DNA from: Candidatus Nitrosotenuis sp.
GTDB taxonomy: Archaea > Thermoproteota > Nitrososphaeria > Nitrososphaerales > Nitrosopumilaceae
Length of the DNA stretch: 40,440 nt
Direction of reading: 5' to 3'
NCBI GenBank assembly: GCA_004322465.1
Contig: SCVO01000059.1
Coordinates: forward strand, 1-40,440
Below the pieces are notes generated by a model. It worked only from the letters and a program-made list of their open reading frames with translations, searched no databases and had not been told where the DNA came from. Shown one piece after another: positions 25,494 through 33,017 of this stretch. Each line of letters begins with the position of its first letter. Positions within the stretch are counted from its first letter, which is position 1. Position numbers and translations under genes: made by a program.

Positions 25494-25631
25494 TTAGATA
25501 AACCGTCTTGATCTGCCGACTGAGGGCACAAAGCTGATTTCTCCACAGCGCCCATAAAATCCGGCAAAACTCTCAGTAGTGAAGACACCGTAACATCCGG
25601 CATTCAAAACTTGTAAGGCAAACAAGTTCAC
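25494..25631 (-). CDS. Possible microprotein upstream of the methyltransferase
   Basis: An open frame of 45 codons from GTG at 25631 (or 43 from TTG at 25625) to TAA at 25494. Its peptide is Gly/Phe/Ser-rich, with NAGCYGVFTTESF and GRCGEISFVPSVGRSRRFI; two Cys and a basic end. Composition looks protein-like rather than random. A minus-strand AATAAAATC box (25642-25650) lies about 21-25 bases before the TTG, inside a CGTGA/TCACG repeat. The final codons (TTT ATC TAA) also form the TATA box of the methyltransferase gene. I do not recognise a family; it could be a spurious frame in an RNA gene. Confidence 0.35.
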   Translation of the reverse strand: MNLFALQVLNAGCYGVFTTESFAGFYGRCGEISFVPSVGRSRRFI

Positions 25632-25638
25632 ATGATGC

Positions 25639-25654
25639 CGTGATTTTATTCACG
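25639..25654. repeat. CGTGA-ATAAAA-TCACG inverted repeat over a TATA-like core
   Basis: Perfect 5-base arms with an AT-rich centre; on the minus strand the centre reads ATAAAA, a fair TATA box for the microprotein frame. A protein bound here would mask the box. Confidence 0.35.
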
Positions 25655-25803
25655 ACGAGAGATCGTCCTGCTTGCCCAGCACATATTGCGTTTTTCTGAT
25701 TAAAAAGGAACGCGTAGAATTTTTTACTAAACGCATAAAATTATGATTTGACAGTTAGCCTTAATCTTGTTTCTAGGCATCAGGTAACAAAGTTACCATA
25801 GCC

Positions 25804-26013
25804 TTAACTTTTGTATTTCAAAACGAAGACTGATATCAAATGATCTACCCTGCCATGGATACGGACTGTAGCCATCGCTACAATTTTTCTTGCTGAAGGC
25901 ATGCTGAAAATTTGGCTGCTACCTGTTACACTCAGTGCGAGTGCAGACATATTTCCAGCCTGGAAAGCATCAAGGCTGTCCCCGATGATTGCACTCAGAA
26001 GGGAATGATCTTC
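25804..26013 (-). pseudogene. Open frame without usual start; possible gene remnant
   Basis: Seventy codons lie between a TGA at 26014-26016 and a TAA at 25804-25806. The peptide reads like a real alpha/beta protein (LLSAIIGDSLDAFQAGN, SARKIVAMATVRIHGRVDHLISVF), but no ATG, GTG or TTG lies near its 5' end; the first ATG leaves only 48 residues. A one-base shift just upstream would join another open stretch (NPHIVFLR), consistent with a frameshifted remnant. The function is unknown, and it may also be chance. Confidence 0.3.
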
Positions 26014-26095
26014 TCAAAAATACAATGTGTGGGTTCAACTAAGGACTGAATCGAATAAGGCAGTAATTAAAAAAAGTCCAAAAAGAATTCACGCG

Positions 26096-26326
26096 TCACG
26101 TCACAACAAGACTGGTTTCTTGCGTAATGTAAGAAAAGTTCAGTAGGCCACATACAACGGTAGCGTAGACTGACGTGGAATTATGTCGATGGTGTTGCGG
26201 ATCAGTTACAATCTGGCAGTGCGGACAGAAGTTTTGCACAATGTCTTCCTTGCAGACATCGCATGCACCGCATTTGTCGTATTTTTGTAGATCATGGCCG
26301 CATTTTTTACATGATTCTGTTCTCAT
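26096..26326 (-). CDS. Small multi-CXXC zinc protein
   Basis: 76 residues. The first half has CKKCG, CGACDVCKED and FCPHC, three to four Cys pairs typical of zinc ribbons or a small rubredoxin-like knuckle, then DPQHHRHN. The C-terminal 30 residues (YATVVCGLLNFSYITQETS) lack metal ligands. ATG at 26326 has a TATA-like TTCAAATACTATG 26-35 bases upstream. Possibly a DNA- or RNA-binding factor; no named family. Confidence 0.7.
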   Translation of the reverse strand: MRTESCKKCGHDLQKYDKCGACDVCKEDIVQNFCPHCQIVTDPQHHRHNSTSVYATVVCGLLNFSYITQETSLVVT

Positions 26327-26415
26327 GTCAAGTGTCTATTGTACGTCATAGTATTTGAACATCTGCAAATTAGAAATTAGGGACGCGATTCAGGCACGAT
26401 TTTTACATTCGAGAT

Positions 26416-26628
26416 TTAATCCAATCCGCGCTTTGACAGCTTTTTCTGGCGCTCTTCTTTTGCGTGATGTAGTCTGTCCTTTTCATGGACGAATTCCTTG
26501 CCGCACTCTGTGCATTTTAGAATCACGTGGTGATGGTCATGTCGTGCGTGATGGATCAGTTCTTCATTGGTCTTGAACTTTTTTTTGCACTTATCGCATG
26601 TGTTATCGTTACGACCAAATAATTTCAA
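26416..26628 (-). CDS. Two-finger C2H2 zinc protein
   Basis: 70 residues with two C2H2 fingers: CDKCKKKF...HHARHDH and CTECGKEF...HHAKEE, and a basic C terminus. Archaeal C2H2 proteins are short and mostly unstudied; DNA binding is plausible. TTG at 26628 matches a leaderless transcript from a TTTTTAACTAATAC box near 26645-26658. It is transcribed with or close to the CXXC gene downstream. Confidence 0.82.
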   Translation of the reverse strand: MKLFGRNDNTCDKCKKKFKTNEELIHHARHDHHHVILKCTECGKEFVHEKDRLHHAKEERQKKLSKRGLD

Positions 26629-26673
26629 CTTGCTATTAATTACAGTATTAGTTAAAAAGGATTTTTTTAGACC

Positions 26674-27072
26674 CTAATAGCTAAAACCGGCAACTCCGTA
26701 CAAAAACTGCTCATACCCATCGAGATCCTCAATTGCCCTAATTTTGCCTCTCGTGATTTGAACCAGTTTTTTCTTGTATGACAAATCGATCCTTGTCCGG
26801 CGCTCCAATTGTTCAATTACCCTTCTTGTCAGGTATTTGCCCTTTCTATCAGAGTCAAAAAGGATGATCAGGCTCTTGTGGCACGATACAGAGTCTGCAA
26901 ACTTTGTCAAGCCCCCAAACCTGTGAAATTCCAGGACCGTTTCGGTAAATCCAAGTCTCTTTAGAGCTGCCGAGTCACGCTTTCCCTCAACGATCACGGC
27001 GCTTTCCTTTTCAGAATTTAAGGAATCTATGAACTCTTTAATTTCATAAATTTCGTTTTTTGTAACCAGCAT
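26674..27072 (-). CDS. Toprim-domain protein
   Basis: 132 residues. The Toprim glutamate is in VIVEGKRDSAAL and the acidic DxD in ILFDSDRKGKYLTRR; the rest is a short helical end. It resembles archaeal small Toprim proteins (UPF0292-like), related to RNase M5 and DnaG cores. A role in RNA cleavage or DNA metabolism is expected from the fold only. ATG at 27072, no close operon partner. Confidence 0.8.
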   Translation of the reverse strand: MLVTKNEIYEIKEFIDSLNSEKESAVIVEGKRDSAALKRLGFTETVLEFHRFGGLTKFADSVSCHKSLIILFDSDRKGKYLTRRVIEQLERRTRIDLSYKKKLVQITRGKIRAIEDLDGYEQFLYGVAGFSY

Positions 27073-27162
27073 CGTTTACGTGTTGGTATGATCATATTTG
27101 ATATTTAAAATTGGGCATTAAGCTAATGTTTACAAATTCAGAAATATTCTGTTCATAACACC

Positions 27163-27180
27163 AAGACTAGTCTTCTTATC
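27163..27180 (+). promoter_or_regulatory. Perfect palindrome abutting a TATA box
   Basis: AAGACTAGTCTT (27163-27174) is a 12-base perfect palindrome that runs into a TATA-like CTTATC (27174-27179), about 28 bases before the ATG at 27206. It is a candidate operator for the 264-residue protein. Confidence 0.45.
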
Positions 27181-27205
27181 CACAATGACGACAATTCAAT
27201 ACTAA

Positions 27206-28000
27206 ATGGCAAAAACGCAGCGATTTTTTGATTGTTGCCTTGATATCAATAGGCTTTCAACAAGAATTACCACATATTTGCAGGATCACAGTTTTGAGGT
27301 GGCATTATCCAAAGACAAGGAAAACCCCCCGACATGGTGCTTTGTTCAGGCAAGAAAGAACGGAATTCTTAGGACCACCACTGGCACAAGGAGAAGCATA
27401 AACATTTCATTGAACGGAACGCCAGATAACGTAGAGGTGACAATAGGGAGCGGCGAGTGGGGAAAGAACCTCCTGTCCTCAGCACCATTGTTTGTCATTC
27501 CGGTGATAGGAATAGCTGCTACCCTGACAAAGTTCTATACCGCAAAAAGATTCGAGAGCAACCTGTGGAAGTACATACGGGAGCAGATAATTCACCTAAA
27601 GGACTCTTGCTCAATAAATTCGGAGGAATACTTCACAAAGTCTGATTTTCGGGAATACAAGTGCGATTATGTGGAGGGCTATCCTGGATGGGACTTGCCA
27701 AGCCTTGGCGGAACACTTGCACTCGAACACAAAAGGGAAGAAAAGCACAGGGTCGTATTCACATCAAGCGATTCAAAAGAGATCGTAATTTCTGCGGAGA
27801 ACATCATCAAGGCAAGCATCATCTCAAGGCAAAAAGGCCTAAACGAGCACGATTTAATGATTGAAATAATCTACAAGGACAAGAACGGAAAGATAACCCA
27901 GCCAGTCTTTAACCTAAACGACGCCATAATTACAGGGGTTTTGGCAGGAATAAACGAACTGGTGGCAGAGGACACGTATCTAAAGAACCTATACAAGTGA
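27206..28000 (+). CDS. Unknown protein with membrane-associated centre and PH-like C terminus
   Basis: 264 residues. N-terminal domain with TWCFVQARKNGILR, then NVEVTIGSGEWGKNLL and a hydrophobic segment (about 93-112, APLFVIPVIGIAATLTKF). The last 90 residues have the alternating strands of a GRAM/PH-like domain (HRVVFTSSDSKEIVISAEN...DLMIEIIYKDKNG). I recognise no enzyme motif. The stop lies directly beside the stop of the next gene on the other strand. Confidence 0.7.
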   Translation: MAKTQRFFDCCLDINRLSTRITTYLQDHSFEVALSKDKENPPTWCFVQARKNGILRTTTGTRRSINISLNGTPDNVEVTIGSGEWGKNLLSSAPLFVIPVIGIAATLTKFYTAKRFESNLWKYIREQIIHLKDSCSINSEEYFTKSDFREYKCDYVEGYPGWDLPSLGGTLALEHKREEKHRVVFTSSDSKEIVISAENIIKASIISRQKGLNEHDLMIEIIYKDKNGKITQPVFNLNDAIITGVLAGINELVAEDTYLKNLYK

Positions 28001-28222
28001 CTACTGGAATTTTCTTCTAATCAGCTCAGACTCTGCCCTTTTGATTTTTGCAAAATTAGCAATATCGTCAGTCGCTTCGTGCACTTCCTGCATGCTTGTA
28101 ATGTGGGTCAGTTCGTCCTCCTTTGATTGAACAAAGTCGCAATCCAAATCCGTCAAAATTTCAAGGCTGTCTTCAAGAACCTTTTTGAACTCCCTCACAA
28201 ACTCGCCCAAATCCTCATCCAT
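28001..28222 (-). CDS. Small helical unknown protein
   Basis: 73 residues, acidic and almost entirely helical, likely a coiled coil (EFVREFKKVLEDSLEILTDL). The frame is open further upstream, but the ATG at 28222 is preferred: an AT-rich box (AAAAATTAATTAG on the minus strand, centred near 28248) lies 26 bases before it, and the residues added by the longer version look non-coding. Function unknown. Confidence 0.65.
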   Translation of the reverse strand: MDEDLGEFVREFKKVLEDSLEILTDLDCDFVQSKEDELTHITSMQEVHEATDDIANFAKIKRAESELIRRKFQ

Positions 28223-28299
28223 TGGTTTGGCTAAACATGCAACGCTAATTAATTTTTCAAGTGTGCGATAAAAAGAACCACGCACAAACCTGCAAAATC

Positions 28300-28320
28300 G
28301 TCTGTTTTTCCCAAACAGAC
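28300..28320. repeat. Perfect 8-base hairpin GTCTGTTT-TTCCC-AAACAGAC
   Basis: It lies in the 311-base gap between two divergent genes (28223-28533). A plus-strand hairpin with a U-containing loop or a dimeric operator are both possible. The rest of the gap holds only a weak open frame (28356-28547). Confidence 0.45.
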
Positions 28321-28355
28321 TAGGGCTTTTGCCGCACCAGAATCCAATACTCACA

Positions 28356-28547
28356 ATGTACTGTACAGGACGCACTCCAAGTGGACTTTATTCGTATGTG
28401 GTAATTCGAATCAGAAACGTCCTCAGGGTTTTTGGCATATTAGTCACGGAGAAAAACAAAATTCTGTTTTATCACCAACGCAAAGATCAAGAGTTTCGCA
28501 GCTATTTCATAATTCAAAAAAGAGGAATCGCGCTTGCCGCCAAATGA
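28356..28547 (+). CDS. Weak small open frame before NDH-2
   Basis: Sixty-three residues, Arg/Ile-rich and basic (VVIRIRNVLRVFGILVTEKNK), overlapping the start of the NADH dehydrogenase by 14 bases in another frame. No TATA box at the proper distance, no recognised motif. It could be a real short protein coupled to ndh, but I lean towards chance. Confidence 0.2.
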   Translation: MYCTGRTPSGLYSYVVIRIRNVLRVFGILVTEKNKILFYHQRKDQEFRSYFIIQKRGIALAAK

Positions 28548-29898
28548 GCAAAAAAAGATACTGATTCTTGGCGGAGGGTTTGCAGGAATTTCAGTGCTGC
28601 AGCAGCTGCAAAAAATCTTCAAAAACAACAAAAGCGTAAAGATTAGCCTTGTAAACGAAGACAATTTTTTCCTGTTTACGCCAATGCTGCCGGAAATCGC
28701 ATCCGGAATAATACATCCAAGCGACATCTCGATTCCGTTGCGAACGTTTTGTAAAAACGAAAAATTCTACCAGGCCAAGGTATCTGCGATTGACATGAGA
28801 AACAATCTTGTTGCCATAACTCGCACCTTTGACGGCAAGGTAAAGATCCTCGATTATGATTATCTGGTAATTGCTCTTGGCAGCACGACAAATTACTTTG
28901 GAAACAAGAGAATTGAAAAGAACTCATTTACGATGAAGACAATCCAGGACGCGATTGCCATAAAGAGCCACATGATTCACATGATGGAAATAGCCGACCA
29001 AGAGGACGACAAGGCAATTCAGGAAAAACTGATGACCCTAGTAGTAGTTGGCGGCGGATTTGCAGGAGTGGAAACAGTTGGAGAGCTAAACGATTTTGTG
29101 AGAGAATCTGTCAGACATTTTTACAGGAACATTCCCCAAGACCGCATCAAAATGGTCCTAGTCTCTGCCGCAAAGGACGGAATATTGCCAGAGCTTGATT
29201 CAGATATTGCAAAGAAGGCCACCGAATCCCTGCAAAAATCAGGAATCAGAATAGTTCCAAACACAAAGGCAGTTGATGCCGGAGATGACTATGTATTGTT
29301 GGGAAACGGCGAGTCGATTCCATGCAGCACTATGATCTGGACTGCCGGCGTCACAATCGATTCCGTGGTATCTGGTCTTGACTGCGAGCACAGTGCGGGC
29401 AAGGTGGTGGCTGACAGTCGCCTCCGAGTGCCAAAATACGAAAATGTGTTTGTACTTGGCGACTGCGCGGCAATAACAGATACAAAAACAGGCAACATGT
29501 ATCCTCCAACAGCGCAACACGCATTACGAGAAAGCAGGGTTGTATCGCACAACCTAAGGGCTTCAATTACTGGAAGGGGTCAGGACAAGGAATTCAATTA
29601 TGAGAGCAAGGGCATGATGGCAGTAATTGGGAAGCGAAACGGAATTGCGTCGGTCTTTGGGTACAAGACATCCGGCACCATAGCGTGGGTGATTTGGAAA
29701 ACATACTATCTCACAATGCTTCCAACATTTGAGAAAAAATTCAGAGTTGCCATAGACTGGACGGTCAATCTGTTCTTCAAGCGCGACATCACACTTGTGG
29801 GCAAGATAAAGCGAAGAACGCTAAATGATCTTGACATTGCAACAATTGACGATGTCTTGTTCAAAGACAAAAGACAGGTATCAAGGCAAAGTTCCTAG
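28534..29898 (+). CDS. ndh: Type II NADH dehydrogenase
   Basis: Single-subunit FAD enzyme that oxidises NADH and reduces membrane quinone without pumping protons. 454 residues. FAD Rossmann motif ILGGGFAGISVL at the start, NAD-binding VVGGGFAGVETVGEL in the middle, FVLGDCAAI near 310 and PPTAQHALRES, then a C-terminal amphipathic membrane anchor (TYYLTMLPTFEKKF). TTG at 28534 has a TATA-like CATAATTC about 26 bases upstream. A sulfide:quinone reductase-like role is less likely since the redox cysteines are absent. Confidence 0.85.
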   Translation: MPPNEQKKILILGGGFAGISVLQQLQKIFKNNKSVKISLVNEDNFFLFTPMLPEIASGIIHPSDISIPLRTFCKNEKFYQAKVSAIDMRNNLVAITRTFDGKVKILDYDYLVIALGSTTNYFGNKRIEKNSFTMKTIQDAIAIKSHMIHMMEIADQEDDKAIQEKLMTLVVVGGGFAGVETVGELNDFVRESVRHFYRNIPQDRIKMVLVSAAKDGILPELDSDIAKKATESLQKSGIRIVPNTKAVDAGDDYVLLGNGESIPCSTMIWTAGVTIDSVVSGLDCEHSAGKVVADSRLRVPKYENVFVLGDCAAITDTKTGNMYPPTAQHALRESRVVSHNLRASITGRGQDKEFNYESKGMMAVIGKRNGIASVFGYKTSGTIAWVIWKTYYLTMLPTFEKKFRVAIDWTVNLFFKRDITLVGKIKRRTLNDLDIATIDDVLFKDKRQVSRQSS

Positions 29899-29980
29899 AT
29901 TGGGATGAGTCAGATCAATCAACCGTAGATTTGACAGAGCCTTAAAATAAATACCGTGAGTGCAGAGCAAAACATATCGC

Positions 29981-31291
29981 ATGATAGGAACAGATCTTGA
30001 AAAATGGCGCAGGACTCATTATTCTAATCAGTTATCCCCAGCACTGGCTGACTCTGATGTCACAATCATGGGCTGGGTTCTGAGTGTACGAGGGCACGGA
30101 AACATTTCGTTTATGATGCTAAAGGACAAAGAGGGAGAAATCCAGGTTCTTGCAAAGGCAGGAGGCTGCCCTGATGAGATTCGCGAGAAAATATCTCACC
30201 TCAAAGCGCACTCGTCAATTGGCATACTTGGAACGGTAAAACCGTCAGAAAAGGCCCCAAATGGAATCGAGGTCATACCAAAAGAACTCAAGGTGTTCTC
30301 AGAGGTAGAAAAAATAGCGCCGTTTGAGCCATACGCAAAGACTGTCAAAAACATCGACACTCGACTAGAAGTCAGACCAATTGACCTTAAACGAAAATCA
30401 CTGCAGCATGTCTTCAAGGCAAGAAGTCTTGTGCTAAAGTCAATCAGGAATTATTTTTACGATAACGGGTTTTTGGAAATCAACACTCCAAAAATGATTG
30501 CCACTGCAACTGAGGGCGGAGCTGCACTGTTTCCAATATTTTACTACAACAAGGAGGCGTTCTTGGCCCAGTCACCCCAGTTGTACAAAGAACAGCTGAC
30601 GATGAGCTTTGAAAAGGTCTTTGAGATTGCGCCGATATTTAGAGCGGAGCCGTCACGCACAAACAGACATCTCTCCGAGGCAATCTCAATAGACATGGAA
30701 GAGGCGTACATCGACTATACCGACATGATGAGCCGAATCGAACAGGTGATCAAAGTTTCAATCAAGACTGTCCAGGACTATGCAAAGGAAAATTCCGATT
30801 CCGAATTCATAGTTCCGGAATTACCAGATACCATTCCACAATACACATACACAGAACTTGTCGAAAAAATGCAAAAGGCTGGAGCAAAGACAGAGTGGGG
30901 TGACGACCTATACCCGTCAAACCTCAAAAAAATTGGATTAAGCGGATTTTACTTTATCAAGGACTGGCCGACTGGACCAAAGCCATTCTACGTCAAGATA
31001 AGCAAGCAGGATCCAAAGGTTTCAGAGTCATTTGACTTGATGTTTGGGGACTTGGAACTGTCATCGGGAAGCACCAGAGTCGAAAAGCGCGAAGAGCTGG
31101 AAGAAAGAATGAAGAACAAGGGCCTCAAGACAGACGCCTTTGAGTACCATTTACGGGCGTTTGATTACGGAATTCCGCCCCACGCAGGCTGCGGAATCGG
31201 CCTTGAGAGGCTGATAATGTCGCTGACAGGCACTGAAAACATAAGAGACACTACATTTTATCCAAGAGACGTAGACAGGCTTACGCCTTAG
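29981..31291 (+). CDS. aspS: Aspartyl-tRNA synthetase (archaeal, probably non-discriminating)
   Basis: 436 residues from ATG 29981 (a GTG at 29960 would add seven). OB-fold anticodon-binding domain first (GWVLSVRGHGNISF), then the class II core: motif 2 FEIAPIFRAEPSRTNRH and motif 3 GCGIGLERLIMSL. The His in VRGHGN aligns with the His31 found in non-discriminating AspRSs (Leu in discriminating E. coli). The downstream gatCAB genes would convert the Asp-tRNA(Asn) it forms. A TATA-like TTAAAATAAATACC lies near 29942-29955. Confidence 0.93.
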   Translation: MIGTDLEKWRRTHYSNQLSPALADSDVTIMGWVLSVRGHGNISFMMLKDKEGEIQVLAKAGGCPDEIREKISHLKAHSSIGILGTVKPSEKAPNGIEVIPKELKVFSEVEKIAPFEPYAKTVKNIDTRLEVRPIDLKRKSLQHVFKARSLVLKSIRNYFYDNGFLEINTPKMIATATEGGAALFPIFYYNKEAFLAQSPQLYKEQLTMSFEKVFEIAPIFRAEPSRTNRHLSEAISIDMEEAYIDYTDMMSRIEQVIKVSIKTVQDYAKENSDSEFIVPELPDTIPQYTYTELVEKMQKAGAKTEWGDDLYPSNLKKIGLSGFYFIKDWPTGPKPFYVKISKQDPKVSESFDLMFGDLELSSGSTRVEKREELEERMKNKGLKTDAFEYHLRAFDYGIPPHAGCGIGLERLIMSLTGTENIRDTTFYPRDVDRLTP

Positions 31292-31567
31292 GTGATACAT
31301 TTGGTAACCAAAGAAGACATAGAACACGTTGCAAAATTAATGAGGATCGATATTGATAATGCAGATGAACATTTTGAGCGAATCCAGAAAATAATGAACT
31401 ATTTTGACATTTTGGACAAGGCTGACATCGAATCGGAGGAAATCCCAGTTCAAGAAGTAACAATTGGCGAGCTTCGGGAAGACAAATACATTCCATTTGA
31501 ATCAAAACTGATAACCAACCTCAAGAACTACAAGGGAACTTTTGTCCGAGCGCCAAAGATGAATTAA
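31292..31567 (+). CDS. gatC: Asp/Glu-tRNA amidotransferase subunit C
   Basis: About 91 residues with the GatC signature: VTKEDIEHVAKLMRI, the FERIQKIMNYFDILDK helix and acidic end. It wraps around GatA and stabilises the complex. A GTG at 31292 begins directly after the aspS stop; TTG at 31301 is an alternative that still keeps the motif. Part of the aspS-gatCAB operon. Confidence 0.93.
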   Translation: MIHLVTKEDIEHVAKLMRIDIDNADEHFERIQKIMNYFDILDKADIESEEIPVQEVTIGELREDKYIPFESKLITNLKNYKGTFVRAPKMN

Positions 31568-31568
31568 C

Positions 31569-33017
31569 TTGAGTCTTGCAATTTCTGCCCTAGAATACAT
31601 CAGCAATGTAAAAAACGGAACCACTACCGCGGAGGAATTCATCGCAAAAACCCTAGACAGAATATCCAAACACGAAAGCAAGGTGCACGCGTTCATCTCG
31701 ATTAACGAAAACGCCCTGGAGCAGGCAAGGGCAATTGATAAAAAAATAAAATCAAAGGAAAAAGTCGGCGCGTTTTACGGAATGCCGATATCAATCAAGG
31801 ACAACATATCGGTCAAGGACGGAAAAACAACGTGCGCCTCAAAGATGCTGCAGGAATACGTCTCGCCATATGACGCAACGGTCGTTACAAAACTCAAGTC
31901 TCAGGACGCCATACTGATCGGAAAGGCAAACCTTGACGAGTTTGCAATGGGAATCGCGACAGAATTTTCAGCATTCGGCCCAAGCAAAAACCCGTGGAAC
32001 ACGGATTACGTTCCGGGCGGATCATCTGGAGGGAGTGCTGCATCCGTATCCGCACTAGAATGCGTAGCGTCACTTGGCTCAGACACTGGCGGCTCGGTCA
32101 GAAACCCGGCTAGCTTTTGCTCAGTGGTCGGTCTCAAGCCAACATACGGCTTGGTGTCAAGATACGGGTTGGTCTCGTACGCAAACAGCATAGAGCAGAT
32201 TGGCCCAATTGCAAGAAGAGTAGAAGACGTCGCGCTGCTTCTAAACCACATATCCGGAAGGGACGCAAACGACAACACCACGATAGACGGAAAGAATCAG
32301 GACTACCTTGGAGAGATAGGCTCAGGAATACAGGACAAAAAGATTGGAGTCATAAAGGAAATGAGCAGGGGTGCAGGACTGGACAAAAACGTCGAGTCCG
32401 CGTTTTGGAGGGCGGTTGACTCGTTTGAAAAGTTGGGGGCAAAAATCGAGGAAATGTCACTAGACATGGTAGAGTTCACAGTCGCAACATACTACGTTCT
32501 AACCACTGCCGAGGCGGGAAGCAACCTCTCGCGGTATGACAACATAAGATACGGATACCAGATGGATTTGGAGGGATACGAGTTCAAGTCATACATATCA
32601 AAGGCAAGGAAGAACTTTGGGCCGGAGGTAACACGGAGAATGATCCTAGGAGGATTTGTCCCGTCCGCAGGATTTGCAGGCAAGTATCTGCTAAAGGCGC
32701 TAAAAGTAAAAAGCAAGCTAAAAAGACAGGTCCTAGAGGCATTCAAAAAATTCGACTTTCTAATTTCCCCAACAGTCCCAATACTCCCATTCAGGTTTGG
32801 CGAAAAAGTTGATGATCCTCTTGCAATGTACATGGCAGACATCAATACTGTAACTGCAAACCTTACCGGAGTTCCCGCAATATCGGTGCCGTTTGAAATT
32901 CACAACGGTCTGCCAATAGGAATACAGATTCACGCAAACACGTTACAGGAAAAGCAGCTATTGCAGGCAGCGTATGCGTTACAGGGAACGACCAGTCTCC
33001 CAGGTGCACCACTATGA
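31569..33017 (+). CDS. gatA: Asp/Glu-tRNA amidotransferase subunit A
   Basis: Releases ammonia from glutamine for the amidation. 482 residues, amidase-signature fold with the Ser-cisSer-Lys triad: Lys in PISIKDNIS, cis-Ser in PGGSSGGSAAS and nucleophile Ser in GSDTGGSVRNPAS. Tightly linked to gatC (1-base gap) and gatB (4-base overlap). TTG start. Confidence 0.96.
   Translation: MSLAISALEYISNVKNGTTTAEEFIAKTLDRISKHESKVHAFISINENALEQARAIDKKIKSKEKVGAFYGMPISIKDNISVKDGKTTCASKMLQEYVSPYDATVVTKLKSQDAILIGKANLDEFAMGIATEFSAFGPSKNPWNTDYVPGGSSGGSAASVSALECVASLGSDTGGSVRNPASFCSVVGLKPTYGLVSRYGLVSYANSIEQIGPIARRVEDVALLLNHISGRDANDNTTIDGKNQDYLGEIGSGIQDKKIGVIKEMSRGAGLDKNVESAFWRAVDSFEKLGAKIEEMSLDMVEFTVATYYVLTTAEAGSNLSRYDNIRYGYQMDLEGYEFKSYISKARKNFGPEVTRRMILGGFVPSAGFAGKYLLKALKVKSKLKRQVLEAFKKFDFLISPTVPILPFRFGEKVDDPLAMYMADINTVTANLTGVPAISVPFEIHNGLPIGIQIHANTLQEKQLLQAAYALQGTTSLPGAPL

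Larger units (their letters stand above)
25473..26095. other. 620-base region without a normal-sized gene; many hairpins
   Basis: Two short open frames (entered separately) and a row of perfect inverted repeats: AACTTGT/ACAAGTT (25608-25628), CGTGA/TCACG (25639-25654), GGTAAC-AAA-GTTACC (25783-25797), TGTAGC-CATC-GCTACA followed by ATTTTTCTT (25867-25890), TTCCAG-C-CTGGAA (25953-25965) and CAGCCT/AGGCTG (25956-25978). TAGCCTTAA occurs twice (25756, 25799). I find no tRNA, no 5S-type sequence, and no RNase P or SRP signature I can recognise. A small structured RNA or a decayed gene are the two readings. Confidence 0.4.

Noticed and set aside
25473-26095. RNase P RNA, SRP RNA or 5S rRNA in the long gap
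   Set aside because: No conserved core sequence of any of these could be found on either strand.
28223-28375. N-terminal extension of the small helical protein
   Set aside because: Rich in Phe/Arg/Cys without family look, and the promoter fits the internal ATG at 28222.
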